The position numbers and the translations under genes were made by a program. 5,010 nt of DNA, taken from Streptomyces lilacinus (GTDB taxonomy: Bacteria; Actinomycetota; Actinomycetes; Streptomycetales; Streptomycetaceae). Within the stretch, counting starts at the first letter, position 1. Each line of letters begins with the position of its first letter. Location: the NCBI GenBank assembly GCA_000715685.1, contig KL569426.1, positions 82,794 to 87,803 on the forward strand, in the 5' to 3' direction. This document shows positions 1 to 5,010 of the stretch, piece by piece. The notes beneath the pieces were generated by a model. It saw nothing but the letters and a program-made list of their open reading frames with translations. It ran no database searches and was not told the DNA's origin.

Positions 1-17
1 GCCCCGGGCCGCTCGCC

Positions 18-887
18 TCAGCGGGCATCGCCGGCCCCGGCGGCACGCTCGGCGGCCTCGACGACGTTGACGAGCAGCAGCGCCCGCGTCATGGGGCCGA
101 CGCCGCCCGGGTTGGGCGAGATCCAGCCCGCGACCTCGCGCACGCCCGGGTGCACATCGCCGACGATCTTGCCGCTCTCGTCGCGGCTGACGCCGACGTC
201 GAGGACGGCCGCGCCCGGCTTGACGTCCTCGGGCTTGATCAGGTGCGGCACGCCCGCCGCCGCGACGACGATGTCGGCGCGCTTGAGGTGCGCCGCCAGG
301 TCGCGGGTGCCGGTGTGGCACTGGGTGACGGTGGCGTTCTCGGAGCGGCGGGTCAGCAGCAGCGGCATCGGGCGGCCGATGGTCACGCCGCGGCCGACGA
401 CGACCACCTCGGCGCCGTTGATCTCCACACCGTGCCGGCGCAGCAGGGTGATGATCCCGTTCGGGGTGCAGGGCAGCGGGGCGGGCTCGTTGAGCACCAG
501 CCGGCCGAGGTTGGTCGGGTGCAGGCCGTCGGCGTCCTTGTGCGGGTCCATCAGCTCCAGCACGCGGTTCTCGTCGATGCCCTTGGGCAGCGGCAGCTGG
601 ACGATGTAGCCGGTGCAGGCCGGGTCCTCGTTGAGCTCCCGGACGACCGCCTCGATCTCCTCCTGGGTGGCGGTGGCGGGCAGTTCGCGCTGGATGGAGG
701 CGATGCCGACCTCGGCGCAGTCGCGGTGCTTGCCCGCGACGTACTTGTGGCTGCCCGGGTCATCGCCGACCAGGATCGTTCCCAGACCCGGCGTGACGCC
801 CCGGGCCTTCAGCGCCTCCACGCGGGAGGTCAGTTCGGACTTGATCGCGGCCGCGGTGGCCTTGCCGTCGAGAATCTGGGCGCTCAT
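18..887 (-). CDS. folD: Bifunctional methylene-THF dehydrogenase / methenyl-THF cyclohydrolase FolD
   Basis: This cytosolic enzyme oxidises 5,10-methylene-THF to 5,10-methenyl-THF (NADP-linked in most bacteria) and hydrolyses that to 10-formyl-THF, the formyl donor for PurN and PurH. The protein is 289 aa, the usual family length. Visible motifs are the catalytic YxxxK (Y49, K53), GYIVQLPLP at 93-101 with Q97, [10 protein letters not shown] at 117-126 with D120, PCTPNGI at 139-145, the nucleotide-binding loop GRGVTIGRP at 165-173, and the C-terminal [15 protein letters not shown] at 258-272. K53, Q97 and D120 correspond to E. coli K54, Q98 and D121. The GRG loop differs from the GRS of E. coli but is, from memory, normal in actinobacteria. 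The ATG start is supported by GGAGG 8 bases upstream. Only 17 bases follow the stop and they show no terminator, so the transcript may continue into a gene beyond the left edge. The protein is intact. Confidence 0.97.
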   Translation of the reverse strand: MSAQILDGKATAAAIKSELTSRVEALKARGVTPGLGTILVGDDPGSHKYVAGKHRDCAEVGIASIQRELPATATQEEIEAVVRELNEDPACTGYIVQLPLPKGIDENRVLELMDPHKDADGLHPTNLGRLVLNEPAPLPCTPNGIITLLRRHGVEINGAEVVVVGRGVTIGRPMPLLLTRRSENATVTQCHTGTRDLAAHLKRADIVVAAAGVPHLIKPEDVKPGAAVLDVGVSRDESGKIVGDVHPGVREVAGWISPNPGGVGPMTRALLLVNVVEAAERAAGAGDAR

Positions 888-895
888 GCCTCCAT

Positions 896-900
896 CCTCC
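896..900 (-). promoter_or_regulatory. folD ribosome binding site
   Basis: GGAGG on the minus strand lies 8 bases before the folD ATG. A second GGAGG (889-893) lies 1 base from the ATG, too close to act as the Shine-Dalgarno site for this start, so the distal copy is the likely one. Confidence 0.75.
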
Positions 901-935
901 CGGATGTGGTGGCCATCATTCCAATCCTCGCGCCC

Positions 936-959
936 CGGCCACCGTGGCCGTTTTTGGGG
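936..959. promoter_or_regulatory. Perfect palindrome plus T-run in the folD leader
   Basis: GGCCACCGTGGCC (937-949) is a perfect 6-1-6 inverted repeat, extended by one pair at 936/950. On the plus strand TTTTT (951-955) and then GGGG follow directly. It lies about 50 bases upstream of the folD start. It could be an operator for a dimeric repressor acting on folD. It could also be a short intrinsic terminator for plus-strand transcripts, antisense to folD, although a hairpin needs a 3-5 base loop and so keeps only 5-6 paired bases. The structure is seen; both roles are inference. Confidence 0.35.
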
Positions 960-1042
960 CGGCTGTTACGACAGTGCATCATTCTTCGCTCCGCTCTCCC
1001 GCATACGGGTATCAGCTGGACAAAAGTCAGAAGCCCGATGAC

Positions 1043-1048
1043 GATAAT
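1043..1048 (+). promoter_or_regulatory. Possible -10 element for the 1151 gene
   Basis: GATAAT matches the sigma-70/HrdB -10 consensus at five of six positions and stands out in this GC-rich spacer. The best upstream hexamer, TGGACA (1017-1022), is 20 bases away, which is too long for a normal -35, so the promoter is not well supported. If used, the transcript would carry a leader of about 95 bases. The next inverted repeat begins inside this hexamer. Confidence 0.25.
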
Positions 1049-1063
1049 CCGCGTGCCGCGGAT
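1047..1063. promoter_or_regulatory. Perfect 7-3-7 inverted repeat, operator-like
   Basis: ATCCGCG and CGCGGAT are perfect inverted copies separated by TGC. The repeat overlaps the last two bases of the candidate -10 at 1043-1048, where a repressor could block transcription start of the membrane-protein gene at 1151. The symmetry is seen directly. The regulatory role is inferred from position only, and I do not recognise the site as that of a known regulator. Confidence 0.35.
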
Positions 1064-1109
1064 GCAATCGGGGGGCGAGCCGCTGTCACACATCGACCTC
1101 CGAATGCCC

Positions 1110-1129
1110 GCGTCGTCCCCGCACGACGT
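1110..1129 (+). other. Hairpin next to the ribosome site of the 1151 gene
   Basis: CGTCGT (1111-1116) pairs with ACGACG (1123-1128) around a 6-base loop, with a possible G-U closing pair at 1110/1129. It ends 4 bases before the GGAGG of the downstream gene and might influence its translation. Six-pair hairpins are common by chance at this GC content. Confidence 0.25.
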
Positions 1130-1133
1130 CAAC

Positions 1134-1138
1134 GGAGG
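1134..1138 (+). promoter_or_regulatory. Ribosome binding site that sets the 1151 start
   Basis: GGAGG (continuing as GGAGGAA) lies 12 bases before the ATG at 1151, slightly long but usable. The same frame stays open upstream to about 944. No upstream in-frame start has a comparable site, and the upstream residues do not look like protein sequence, so the start is placed at 1151. Confidence 0.65.
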
Positions 1139-1150
1139 AATTCCCCAGCC

Positions 1151-1741
1151 ATGAGCTTCGGTGATCAGAACAACCCCTACGGCGCGCCGCAGCAGCCCGC
1201 GCCCGGATATGGCTATCCGCAGCAGGCGCCCCAGCCGTACGGGGCGTATCCCCAGGCTCCGGGCGGTTACCCGATGGCGCAGGGCCCGCTGGTGATGCCG
1301 GGCATCACCAAGGCGGCCCGCGTGCTCATGTACGTCATCGCCGTGATTCACGTGGCTCTGGCGGGCCTCTTCGTCTACATGGTCGCCAAGGTTTCGGAGG
1401 CGAAGGACACCATCGAGCCCGGCCGCACGGTCACCGACGCCAACGGCAACCAGGTCGACCTCGACAAGGCCCTCGACATCGGCAAGGGCGCGATCTCGTT
1501 CTTCGCGTTCCTCGCGCTGGCCTTCGCCGTCGTCGGGATCATCCTGGCCATCCGTTACGGCAAGGGCCGCAATGGCGTGCGCGTCGGATCGATCGTCTAC
1601 GCCTCGTTCGCGATCATCAGCGGCATTTTCACGTTCCCGCTGCTCGGGCTCGGTCTGCTGACGCTGATCCTGGCCATCCTGGTCATCGTCTTCGCGGCCA
1701 AGCAGGCCTCGGCCCAGTGGTTCCAGCGCCCCCGCTACTGA
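1151..1741 (+). CDS. Four-helix integral membrane protein with Pro/Tyr/Gln-rich N-terminal tail, function unknown
   Basis: I do not recognise a named family for this 196-aa protein. Residues 1-50 form a low-complexity tail rich in P, Y, G, Q and A, with repeated YGYPQQ / YGAYPQ-like units. Such tails are common on small actinobacterial membrane proteins and are presumably cytosolic and disordered. Hydrophobic segments lie at about 57-79, 113-134, 145-162 and 164-183. Between the first two is a polar, probably extracytoplasmic loop (about 80-110) with alternating charged residues and a TVTDANGNQVD stretch. A short basic turn, RYGKGRNGVR (135-144), sits between helices 2 and 3. N-in/C-in topology fits the basic residues at 54-57, 135-144 and the tail end. 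There is no signal peptide and no catalytic motif that I can see. The gene diverges from folD and converges on purH, so it is its own transcription unit. Codon use matches its neighbours. Confidence 0.85.
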   Translation: MSFGDQNNPYGAPQQPAPGYGYPQQAPQPYGAYPQAPGGYPMAQGPLVMPGITKAARVLMYVIAVIHVALAGLFVYMVAKVSEAKDTIEPGRTVTDANGNQVDLDKALDIGKGAISFFAFLALAFAVVGIILAIRYGKGRNGVRVGSIVYASFAIISGIFTFPLLGLGLLTLILAILVIVFAAKQASAQWFQRPRY

Positions 1742-1759
1742 CGTCGAAAAGTCACCGGC

Positions 1760-1795
1760 CGAAGGGCCCGCGTCCCCCAGGACGTGGGCCCTTCG
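1760..1795. terminator. Bidirectional hairpin terminator between the membrane gene and purH
   Basis: A 16-pair stem (1760-1775 with 1780-1795) encloses the 4-base loop CCCA. The arms begin CGAAGGGCCC and end GGGCCCTTCG, with a single non-Watson-Crick position, 1770/1785, which is G-U on the plus transcript. No T-run follows, which is usual for actinobacterial hairpin terminators. It starts 18 bases after the membrane-gene stop and lies 8 bases past the purH stop on the other strand. It can therefore end both convergent transcripts and also separates purNH from folD. Confidence 0.85.
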
Positions 1796-1803
1796 CGCGT
1801 CCG

Positions 1804-3366
1804 TCAGTGGAAGAAGTGGCGGGTGCCCGTGAAGTACATCGTCACGCCCGCCGCCTTCGCGGCCTCCACGACCTGCTCGTCCCGCACCGAACCGCCGGGC
1901 TGGACCACGGCCTTGACGCCCGCGGCGGTCAGCACCTCGAGCCCGTCCGGGAACGGGAAGAACGCGTCGGAGGCGGCGTACGACCCGCGGGCCCGCTCCT
2001 CGCCGGCGCGCTGGACGGCCAGCTTCGCGGAGTCGACGCGGTTGACCTGGCCCATGCCGACGCCGACGGTCGCGCCGCCCTTGGCCAGCAGGATCGCGTT
2101 GGACTTCACCGCACGGCAGGCCCGCCACGCGAAGGCGAGCTCCGCGAGCTCGTCGGCCGGGAGCGCCTCGCCCGTGGCGAGCGTCCAGTGGGCCGGGTCG
2201 TCGCCCTCGGCCTGGAGGCGGTCCTTGGCCTGGACCAGCAGACCGCCGTCGATCGGCCGGGACTCGCCGTGCGCCGCCGGGGCGTCCGCGCAGCGCAGCA
2301 CCCGGATGTTCTTCTTGCGGGCCAGGGCCTCGACGGCGCCGTCCTCGTAGTCCGGCGCGACGATGACCTCGGTGAAGATCTCCGCGACCTGCTCGGCCAT
2401 CGCCACCGACACCGGGCGGTTGACGGCGATCACACCGCCGAAGGCGGACAGCGGGTCGCAGGCGTGGGCCTTGCGGTGCGCCTCGGCGACGTCCGCGCCG
2501 GTCGCGATGCCGCACGGATTGGCGTGCTTGATGATCGCGACGCAGGGCTCGACGTGGTCGTACGCCGACCGGCGCGCGGCGTCGGTGTCGACGTAGTTGT
2601 TGTACGACATCTCCTTGCCGTGCAGCTGCTCGGCGTTCGCGAGCCCCGTGCCGGTGGGGTCGAGGTAGAGCGCGGCGGGCTGGTGCGGGTTCTCGCCGTA
2701 GCGCAGCACCTGCTTGCGGGCGTAGGAGACGCCGATGAAGTCGGGCCACGGGCCCTCGTCCGCGCCGTAGCCCTCCGCGAACCAGTTCGCCACGGCCACG
2801 TCGTAGGCCGCGGTGTGCTGGAACGCCTCGGCGGCCAGCCGCTTGCGGGCGGGGAGGTCGAAGCCGCCGTCGGCGACCGCGGCGAGCACGTCGTCATAGC
2901 GGTCGGGGTTGACCACGACGGCGACGGAGGGGTGGTTCTTGGCCGCGGCGCGGACCATCGAGGGGCCGCCGATGTCGATCTGCTCGACGCACTCGTCGGG
3001 CGAGGCGCCCGAGGCGACGGTCTCGCGGAACGGGTACAGGTTGACGACCACGAGCTCGAAGGGGCGCACGTCCAGCTCGTCGAGCTGCGCGCGGTGGGAC
3101 TCGAGCCGCTGGTCGGCGAGGATGCCGGCGTGGACGCGCGGGTGCAGCGTCTTGACCCGGCCGTCCAGGCACTCGGGGAAACCGGTGAGCTCCTCGACCT
3201 TGGTGACCGGGACGCCGGCGGCGGCGATCCGGCCGGCCGTCGAGCCGGTCGAGACGAGCTCGACGCCCGCCTCGTGCAGACCGCGCGCGAGCTCCTCCAG
3301 CCCGGTCTTGTCGTAGACGCTGACCAGCGCGCGGCGGATGGGCCGCTTCATACCTTCGGCGGTCAC
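1804..3366 (-). CDS. purH: Bifunctional AICAR formyltransferase / IMP cyclohydrolase PurH
   Basis: PurH carries out the last two steps of IMP synthesis in the cytosol: AICAR plus 10-formyl-THF gives FAICAR, which is cyclised to IMP. The protein is 520 aa, the full family length. The N-terminal MGS-like IMP cyclohydrolase domain (about 8-150) shows STGSTAGRI (39-47), [15 protein letters not shown] (69-83), LVVVNLYPF (105-113) and [15 protein letters not shown] (130-144). The AICAR transformylase domain shows LRYGENPHQ (221-229), KEMSYNN (251-257), the catalytic Lys-His pair in KHANPCG (K280, H281), SNAI (422-425), GQVNRVDS (439-446), SDAFFPF (466-472), QPGGSVRD (489-496) and the C-terminus [10 protein letters not shown]. 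The start is the GTG at 3366, with AGGTGA 7 bases upstream. The in-frame ATG five codons later (3351) has only a purine run too close to it. The GTG overlaps the purN stop as GTGA, so translation is probably coupled. Nothing is broken or missing. Confidence 0.97.
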   Translation of the reverse strand: MTAEGMKRPIRRALVSVYDKTGLEELARGLHEAGVELVSTGSTAGRIAAAGVPVTKVEELTGFPECLDGRVKTLHPRVHAGILADQRLESHRAQLDELDVRPFELVVVNLYPFRETVASGASPDECVEQIDIGGPSMVRAAAKNHPSVAVVVNPDRYDDVLAAVADGGFDLPARKRLAAEAFQHTAAYDVAVANWFAEGYGADEGPWPDFIGVSYARKQVLRYGENPHQPAALYLDPTGTGLANAEQLHGKEMSYNNYVDTDAARRSAYDHVEPCVAIIKHANPCGIATGADVAEAHRKAHACDPLSAFGGVIAVNRPVSVAMAEQVAEIFTEVIVAPDYEDGAVEALARKKNIRVLRCADAPAAHGESRPIDGGLLVQAKDRLQAEGDDPAHWTLATGEALPADELAELAFAWRACRAVKSNAILLAKGGATVGVGMGQVNRVDSAKLAVQRAGEERARGSYAASDAFFPFPDGLEVLTAAGVKAVVQPGGSVRDEQVVEAAKAAGVTMYFTGTRHFFH

Positions 3367-3992
3367 AGGAATTTCACCTTTCGTCCCTCTATGCGGTAGC
3401 CGTTGCGGGCCAGACGCCCCACGACCTCGACGAGCAGCGCTCGCTCGACTTCCTTGATCCGCTCGTGCAGCGCGGATTCGTCGTCCTCGTCCCGGACCTC
3501 GACCACGCCCTGGGCGATGATCGGACCGGTGTCGACGCCCTCGTCGACGAAGTGGACGGTGCAACCGGTCACCCGCACGCCGTACGCGAGCGCGTCGCGC
3601 ACGCCGTGGGCGCCGGGAAAGCTGGGGAGCAGGGCGGGGTGCGTGTTGACGATCCGCCCGCCGAACCGGGCGAGGAACTCCTTGCCCAGGATCTTCATGA
3701 AGCCCGCGGAGACGACCAGGTCCGGCTCGTACGCCGCGGTCGCCTCGGTCAGCGCGTGGTCCCAGGCGTCACGGGTGGGATGGTCCTTCACCCGGCACAC
3801 GAACGTCGGCAGCCCGGCGCGCCCGGCGCGCTCGAGCCCCACGATGTCCTCGCGGTCGGCGCCGACGGCCACGACACGGGCGCCGTACCCGTCCGGGTCG
3901 GCGGCGACGGCGTCCAGCAGGGCCTGCAGGTTCGTGCCGGAACCGGAGACGAGCGCGACGACGCGGGCAGGACGGATCGGCGGCGGCTCCAC
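3363..3992 (-). CDS. purN: Phosphoribosylglycinamide (GAR) formyltransferase PurN
   Basis: PurN transfers the formyl group of 10-formyl-THF to GAR, giving FGAR, the third step of purine synthesis. From the GTG start the protein is 209 aa, normal for the family. It shows the phosphate-binding loop [15 protein letters not shown] (14-28), AGFMKIL (96-102), [15 protein letters not shown] (116-130), and [19 protein letters not shown] (143-161). N116, H118 and D154 match the catalytic N106, H108 and D144 of E. coli. The GTG at 3992 is preceded by GAGAAAGGG 7 bases away. The frame remains open to an ATG at 4313, but those 107 extra codons encode Arg/Pro/Gly-rich sequence unlike PurN and run into the divergent gene. 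purN is the first gene of the purN-purH unit and overlaps purH by 4 bases. The folate-independent alternative PurT (ATP-grasp type) is excluded by these motifs. Confidence 0.96.
   Translation of the reverse strand: MEPPPIRPARVVALVSGSGTNLQALLDAVAADPDGYGARVVAVGADREDIVGLERAGRAGLPTFVCRVKDHPTRDAWDHALTEATAAYEPDLVVSAGFMKILGKEFLARFGGRIVNTHPALLPSFPGAHGVRDALAYGVRVTGCTVHFVDEGVDTGPIIAQGVVEVRDEDDESALHERIKEVERALLVEVVGRLARNGYRIEGRKVKFL
3374..3379 (-). promoter_or_regulatory. purH ribosome binding site inside the purN 3' end
   Basis: AGGTGA (within AAAGGTGAAA on the minus strand) lies 7 bases before the purH GTG at 3366 and inside the last codons of purN. It decides the GTG over the downstream ATG at 3351 as the start. 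Confidence 0.7.
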
Positions 3993-3999
3993 GGCGGGG

Positions 4000-4008
4000 C
4001 CCTTTCTC
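4000..4008 (-). promoter_or_regulatory. purN ribosome binding site
   Basis: GAGAAAGGG on the minus strand ends 7 bases before the GTG at 3992. It fixes a start that agrees with normal PurN length, although the open frame extends much further upstream. Confidence 0.65.
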
Positions 4009-4022
4009 GCGGGGCGATGCGG

Positions 4023-4041
4023 TTTGTATGGTCGTACGAAA
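4023..4041. promoter_or_regulatory. AT-richer imperfect palindrome in the purN leader
   Basis: TTTGTATGGTCGTACGAAA stands out as an AT-richer island in the spacer. It holds a perfect 8-base palindrome, TCGTACGA (4032-4039). Outer TTTGTA and TACGAAA arms are inverted copies only if one base is bulged. It lies about 30 bases upstream of the purN GTG. An operator role is possible but rests on position and symmetry only. Confidence 0.25.
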
Positions 4042-4065
4042 CGGGAGGGGCGCCGAATACGGGGA

Positions 4066-4093
4066 TCCCTACGAAGCCGCCGACCGCCAGCAA
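4066..4093 (-). promoter_or_regulatory. Weak candidate promoter for purN-purH
   Basis: On the minus strand TTGCTG (4088-4093) and TAGGGA (4066-4071) are 16 bases apart, resembling weak -35 and -10 hexamers. The -10 lacks the conserved final T in this register. Transcription would start near 4059, giving a leader of about 65 bases containing the 4023-4041 palindrome. This is a guess from the best match in the spacer. Confidence 0.2.
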
Positions 4094-4154
4094 CGATACC
4101 GGCACACCGAACCGGCCCCACGGGACGGGGGCGGGCCCGGGAGGTAGCGTCGGG

Positions 4155-4177
4155 ACCGGACCGGACGCGGACCGGAC
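4155..4177 (+). repeat. Three short direct copies of ACCGGAC
   Basis: ACCGGAC occurs at 4155-4161, 4160-4166 and 4171-4177 in the spacer upstream of the 4256 gene, spaced 5 and 11 bases apart. The third copy is one helical turn from the second. The repeat is short and GC-rich, so it may be simple-sequence drift rather than a binding site. Confidence 0.3.
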
Positions 4178-4209
4178 GGCGACACGGGAGGAAACCCCGC
4201 GCGTCGCCG

Positions 4210-4215
4210 TAGGCT
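4210..4215 (+). promoter_or_regulatory. Possible -10 element for the 4256 gene
   Basis: TAGGCT resembles common Streptomyces HrdB-type -10 sequences (TAnnnT). It lies 40 bases before the ATG, which would give a leader of about 35 bases including the ribosome site. No convincing TTGAC-like -35 lies at the right spacing. Confidence 0.3.
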
Positions 4216-4235
4216 CGAGTCGCAGGACGACCACC

Positions 4236-4244
4236 AAGGGGAAG
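4236..4244 (+). promoter_or_regulatory. Ribosome binding site of the 4256 gene
   Basis: AAGGGGAAG lies 11 bases before the ATG at 4256. It is weaker and further away than the sites of the other genes. No alternative ATG or GTG start with a better site occurs in frame nearby. Confidence 0.5.
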
Positions 4245-4255
4245 AAACACTCCAC

Positions 4256-4984
4256 ATGCCGGACCGACGCCGCCACGCGGCTCACCGCCTCCCGCTGCCC
4301 GCCGCCGTCGCACTGCGCGCCCCGGAGGAGCAGCAGGACAATCCCTTCGCGGCGCCGCCGGAGGGCCGGCCCGACCGGCCCTGGCAGCCGCGCCGCCCGT
4401 CGGGCGACGGCGAGGGGGGCGGCGACGGAAGCGGGGACTCCGGCGAGCGTCCCCCGGCGCCCCCGGCCTGGGGCAGCCAGTGGAGCAGCCGCCAGCCCGG
4501 CCGACAGGGCGGCGGCTTCGGCGGCGGCCCCGGCTCCCCCGGCAACGGCAACGGCGGCCCCGGCGGCGGCCTGCGCTGGGACCCCACCGACCCCGCCCAG
4601 CGGCGCGCCCGCTACGCGCTGCTCGCCGGCATGTGGGGCTTCTTCTTCGCCCTCTTCAGCATTCCCCAGGTGGCCCTGCTGCTGGGCGCCCTGTCCATCT
4701 ACTGGGGCATCAGCTCCCTGCGCGCCAAGCCCAAGCCGCAGGACCCGGACACCCCGGCCCCGGCCCCCACCCCCGGCGGCCTCCGCCCCCAGACCACGGC
4801 GGCGGTCAGCGGCCTCGTCACGGGCACGCTCGCCCTCGCCATCGTCGCGGCGACGTTCGCCTTCCACGTCGTCTACCGCGACTACTACACCTGCGTCGAC
4901 GACGCCCTCACCCAGACGTCGCGGCAGTCGTGCGAGAACCACTTGCCGAAGCACCTGCGGCCGCTGCTGGGGACGCAGGACTGA
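4256..4984 (+). CDS. Gly/Pro-rich membrane protein with a two-cysteine C-terminal tail, function unknown
   Basis: I recognise this 242-aa protein only as a Streptomyces-type hypothetical membrane protein. Residues 1-24 are basic. Residues 25-105 are low-complexity and rich in P, G, Q, R and S, including [20 protein letters not shown] (27-46) and a poly-Gly/Pro stretch (84-105). [13 protein letters not shown] (108-120) leads into hydrophobic segments at about 120-135 and 137-153, interrupted by P137. A proline-rich linker (157-177) and a last helix at about 181-206 follow. Basic residues before helix 1 (R116, R117, R119) and in the linker (R156, K158, K160) suggest that helices 1 and 2 form a hairpin. 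The short C-terminal tail [20 protein letters not shown] would then lie outside the membrane, with C213 and C226 able to form a disulfide. The gene diverges from purN with 263 bases between them. The ATG start is the only reasonable choice, but residues 1-24 differ in character from the rest, so the exact N-terminus is uncertain. Confidence 0.8.
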   Translation: MPDRRRHAAHRLPLPAAVALRAPEEQQDNPFAAPPEGRPDRPWQPRRPSGDGEGGGDGSGDSGERPPAPPAWGSQWSSRQPGRQGGGFGGGPGSPGNGNGGPGGGLRWDPTDPAQRRARYALLAGMWGFFFALFSIPQVALLLGALSIYWGISSLRAKPKPQDPDTPAPAPTPGGLRPQTTAAVSGLVTGTLALAIVAATFAFHVVYRDYYTCVDDALTQTSRQSCENHLPKHLRPLLGTQD

Positions 4985-4988
4985 GGGT

Positions 4989-5010
4989 GTCCTCAAACGC
5001 CGGACGGGCT
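4989..5010. repeat. Left arm of a dispersed Streptomyces inverted repeat (cut by window edge)
   Basis: TCAAACGCCGGACGGGCT closes the window, preceded by GTCC. From memory, this matches one arm of an inverted repeat found many times in Streptomyces genomes downstream of genes, whose other arm reads AGCCCGTCCGGCGTTTGA. The second arm would lie beyond 5010. It begins 4 bases after the stop of the 4256 gene, so the full structure probably serves as that gene's terminator. Only one arm is visible, so the hairpin itself is inferred. Confidence 0.65.

Noticed and set aside
944..1150. In-frame N-terminal extension of the 1151 gene
   Set aside because: The stretch has no ribosome site at its start, reads as non-protein sequence, and contains the palindrome and possible promoter. 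GGAGG before 1151 sets the start.
888..1150. Riboswitch (for example folate- or purine-type) or small RNA gene in the divergent spacer
   Set aside because: I looked for a conserved multi-helix aptamer layout and saw only short isolated hairpins.
150..1154. Plus-strand open frame of 334 codons antisense to folD
   Set aside because: It is rich in D, G, V, L and R with no domain. FolD on the other strand has complete family motifs.
884..2749. Minus-strand open frame of 621 codons across purH and the 1151 gene
   Set aside because: It encodes Arg/Gly/Ala-rich low-complexity sequence in the wrong frame of purH and antisense to the membrane gene. Such frames are expected when third positions are nearly all G or C.
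1717..3399. Plus-strand open frame of 560 codons antisense to purH
   Set aside because: It is composed of V/L/G/D/R-rich repeats typical of the reverse complement of a GC-rich gene. It has no ribosome site and no recognisable domain, and purH explains the region fully.
4062..4069. GGGATCCC palindrome upstream of purN
   Set aside because: It is only an 8-base palindrome, expected by chance in a GC-rich spacer, with nothing else to support a function.
3993..4313. N-terminal extension of PurN to the ATG at 4313
   Set aside because: It adds 107 Arg/Gly/Pro-rich residues not seen in PurN, overlaps the start of the divergent gene, and ignores a good ribosome site before the GTG at 3992.
3788..4996. 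Minus-strand open frame of 402 codons antisense to the 4256 gene and entering purN
   Set aside because: It is low-complexity and overlaps both a well-supported PurN and a plus-strand membrane protein with clear helices. It is a shadow frame.
1..5010. tRNA, rRNA, CRISPR array, insertion sequence or phage genes
   Set aside because: There is no cloverleaf, no regularly spaced repeats, no transposase or integrase motifs and no terminal inverted repeats with target duplications.

Overview
The window is very GC-rich with strong third-position G/C bias, GGAGG-type ribosome sites and GTG starts. Its PurH, PurN and FolD proteins read as actinobacterial, most likely from Streptomyces. The last 22 bases match, from memory, one arm of a dispersed inverted repeat common in Streptomyces genomes. 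I saw no in-frame TTA (bldA-dependent) codon in any of the five genes.

Layout: folD lies on the minus strand (18-887). A 263-base divergent spacer (888-1150) follows. It holds two perfect inverted repeats, a possible -10 and a hairpin next to the ribosome site of the next gene. A small four-helix membrane protein is encoded on the plus strand (1151-1741). It converges on purH, and the two share a long hairpin terminator (1760-1795). purH (1804-3366) and purN (3363-3992) form a minus-strand operon in the order purN-purH, with a 4-base GTGA stop/start overlap. A second 263-base divergent spacer (3993-4255) separates purN from a plus-strand gene (4256-4984). That gene encodes a Gly/Pro-rich membrane protein with two cysteines in its C-terminal tail. 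The window then enters the Streptomyces-type repeat arm.

How the genes fit together: FolD makes 10-formyl-tetrahydrofolate from 5,10-methylene-tetrahydrofolate. PurN spends it on formylating GAR, and PurH spends it on formylating AICAR and then closes the ring to IMP. The locus therefore joins the one-carbon donor enzyme with the two folate-using steps of purine synthesis. folD is not co-transcribed with purNH, because the convergent membrane gene and the terminator lie between them. The two membrane proteins have no recognised function and nothing in the sequence ties them to purine synthesis.

This is mostly ordinary core-genome sequence. I found no convincing undescribed system. The points most worth a second look are the palindromes in the two divergent spacers, the two uncharacterised membrane proteins and the repeat arm at the right edge.
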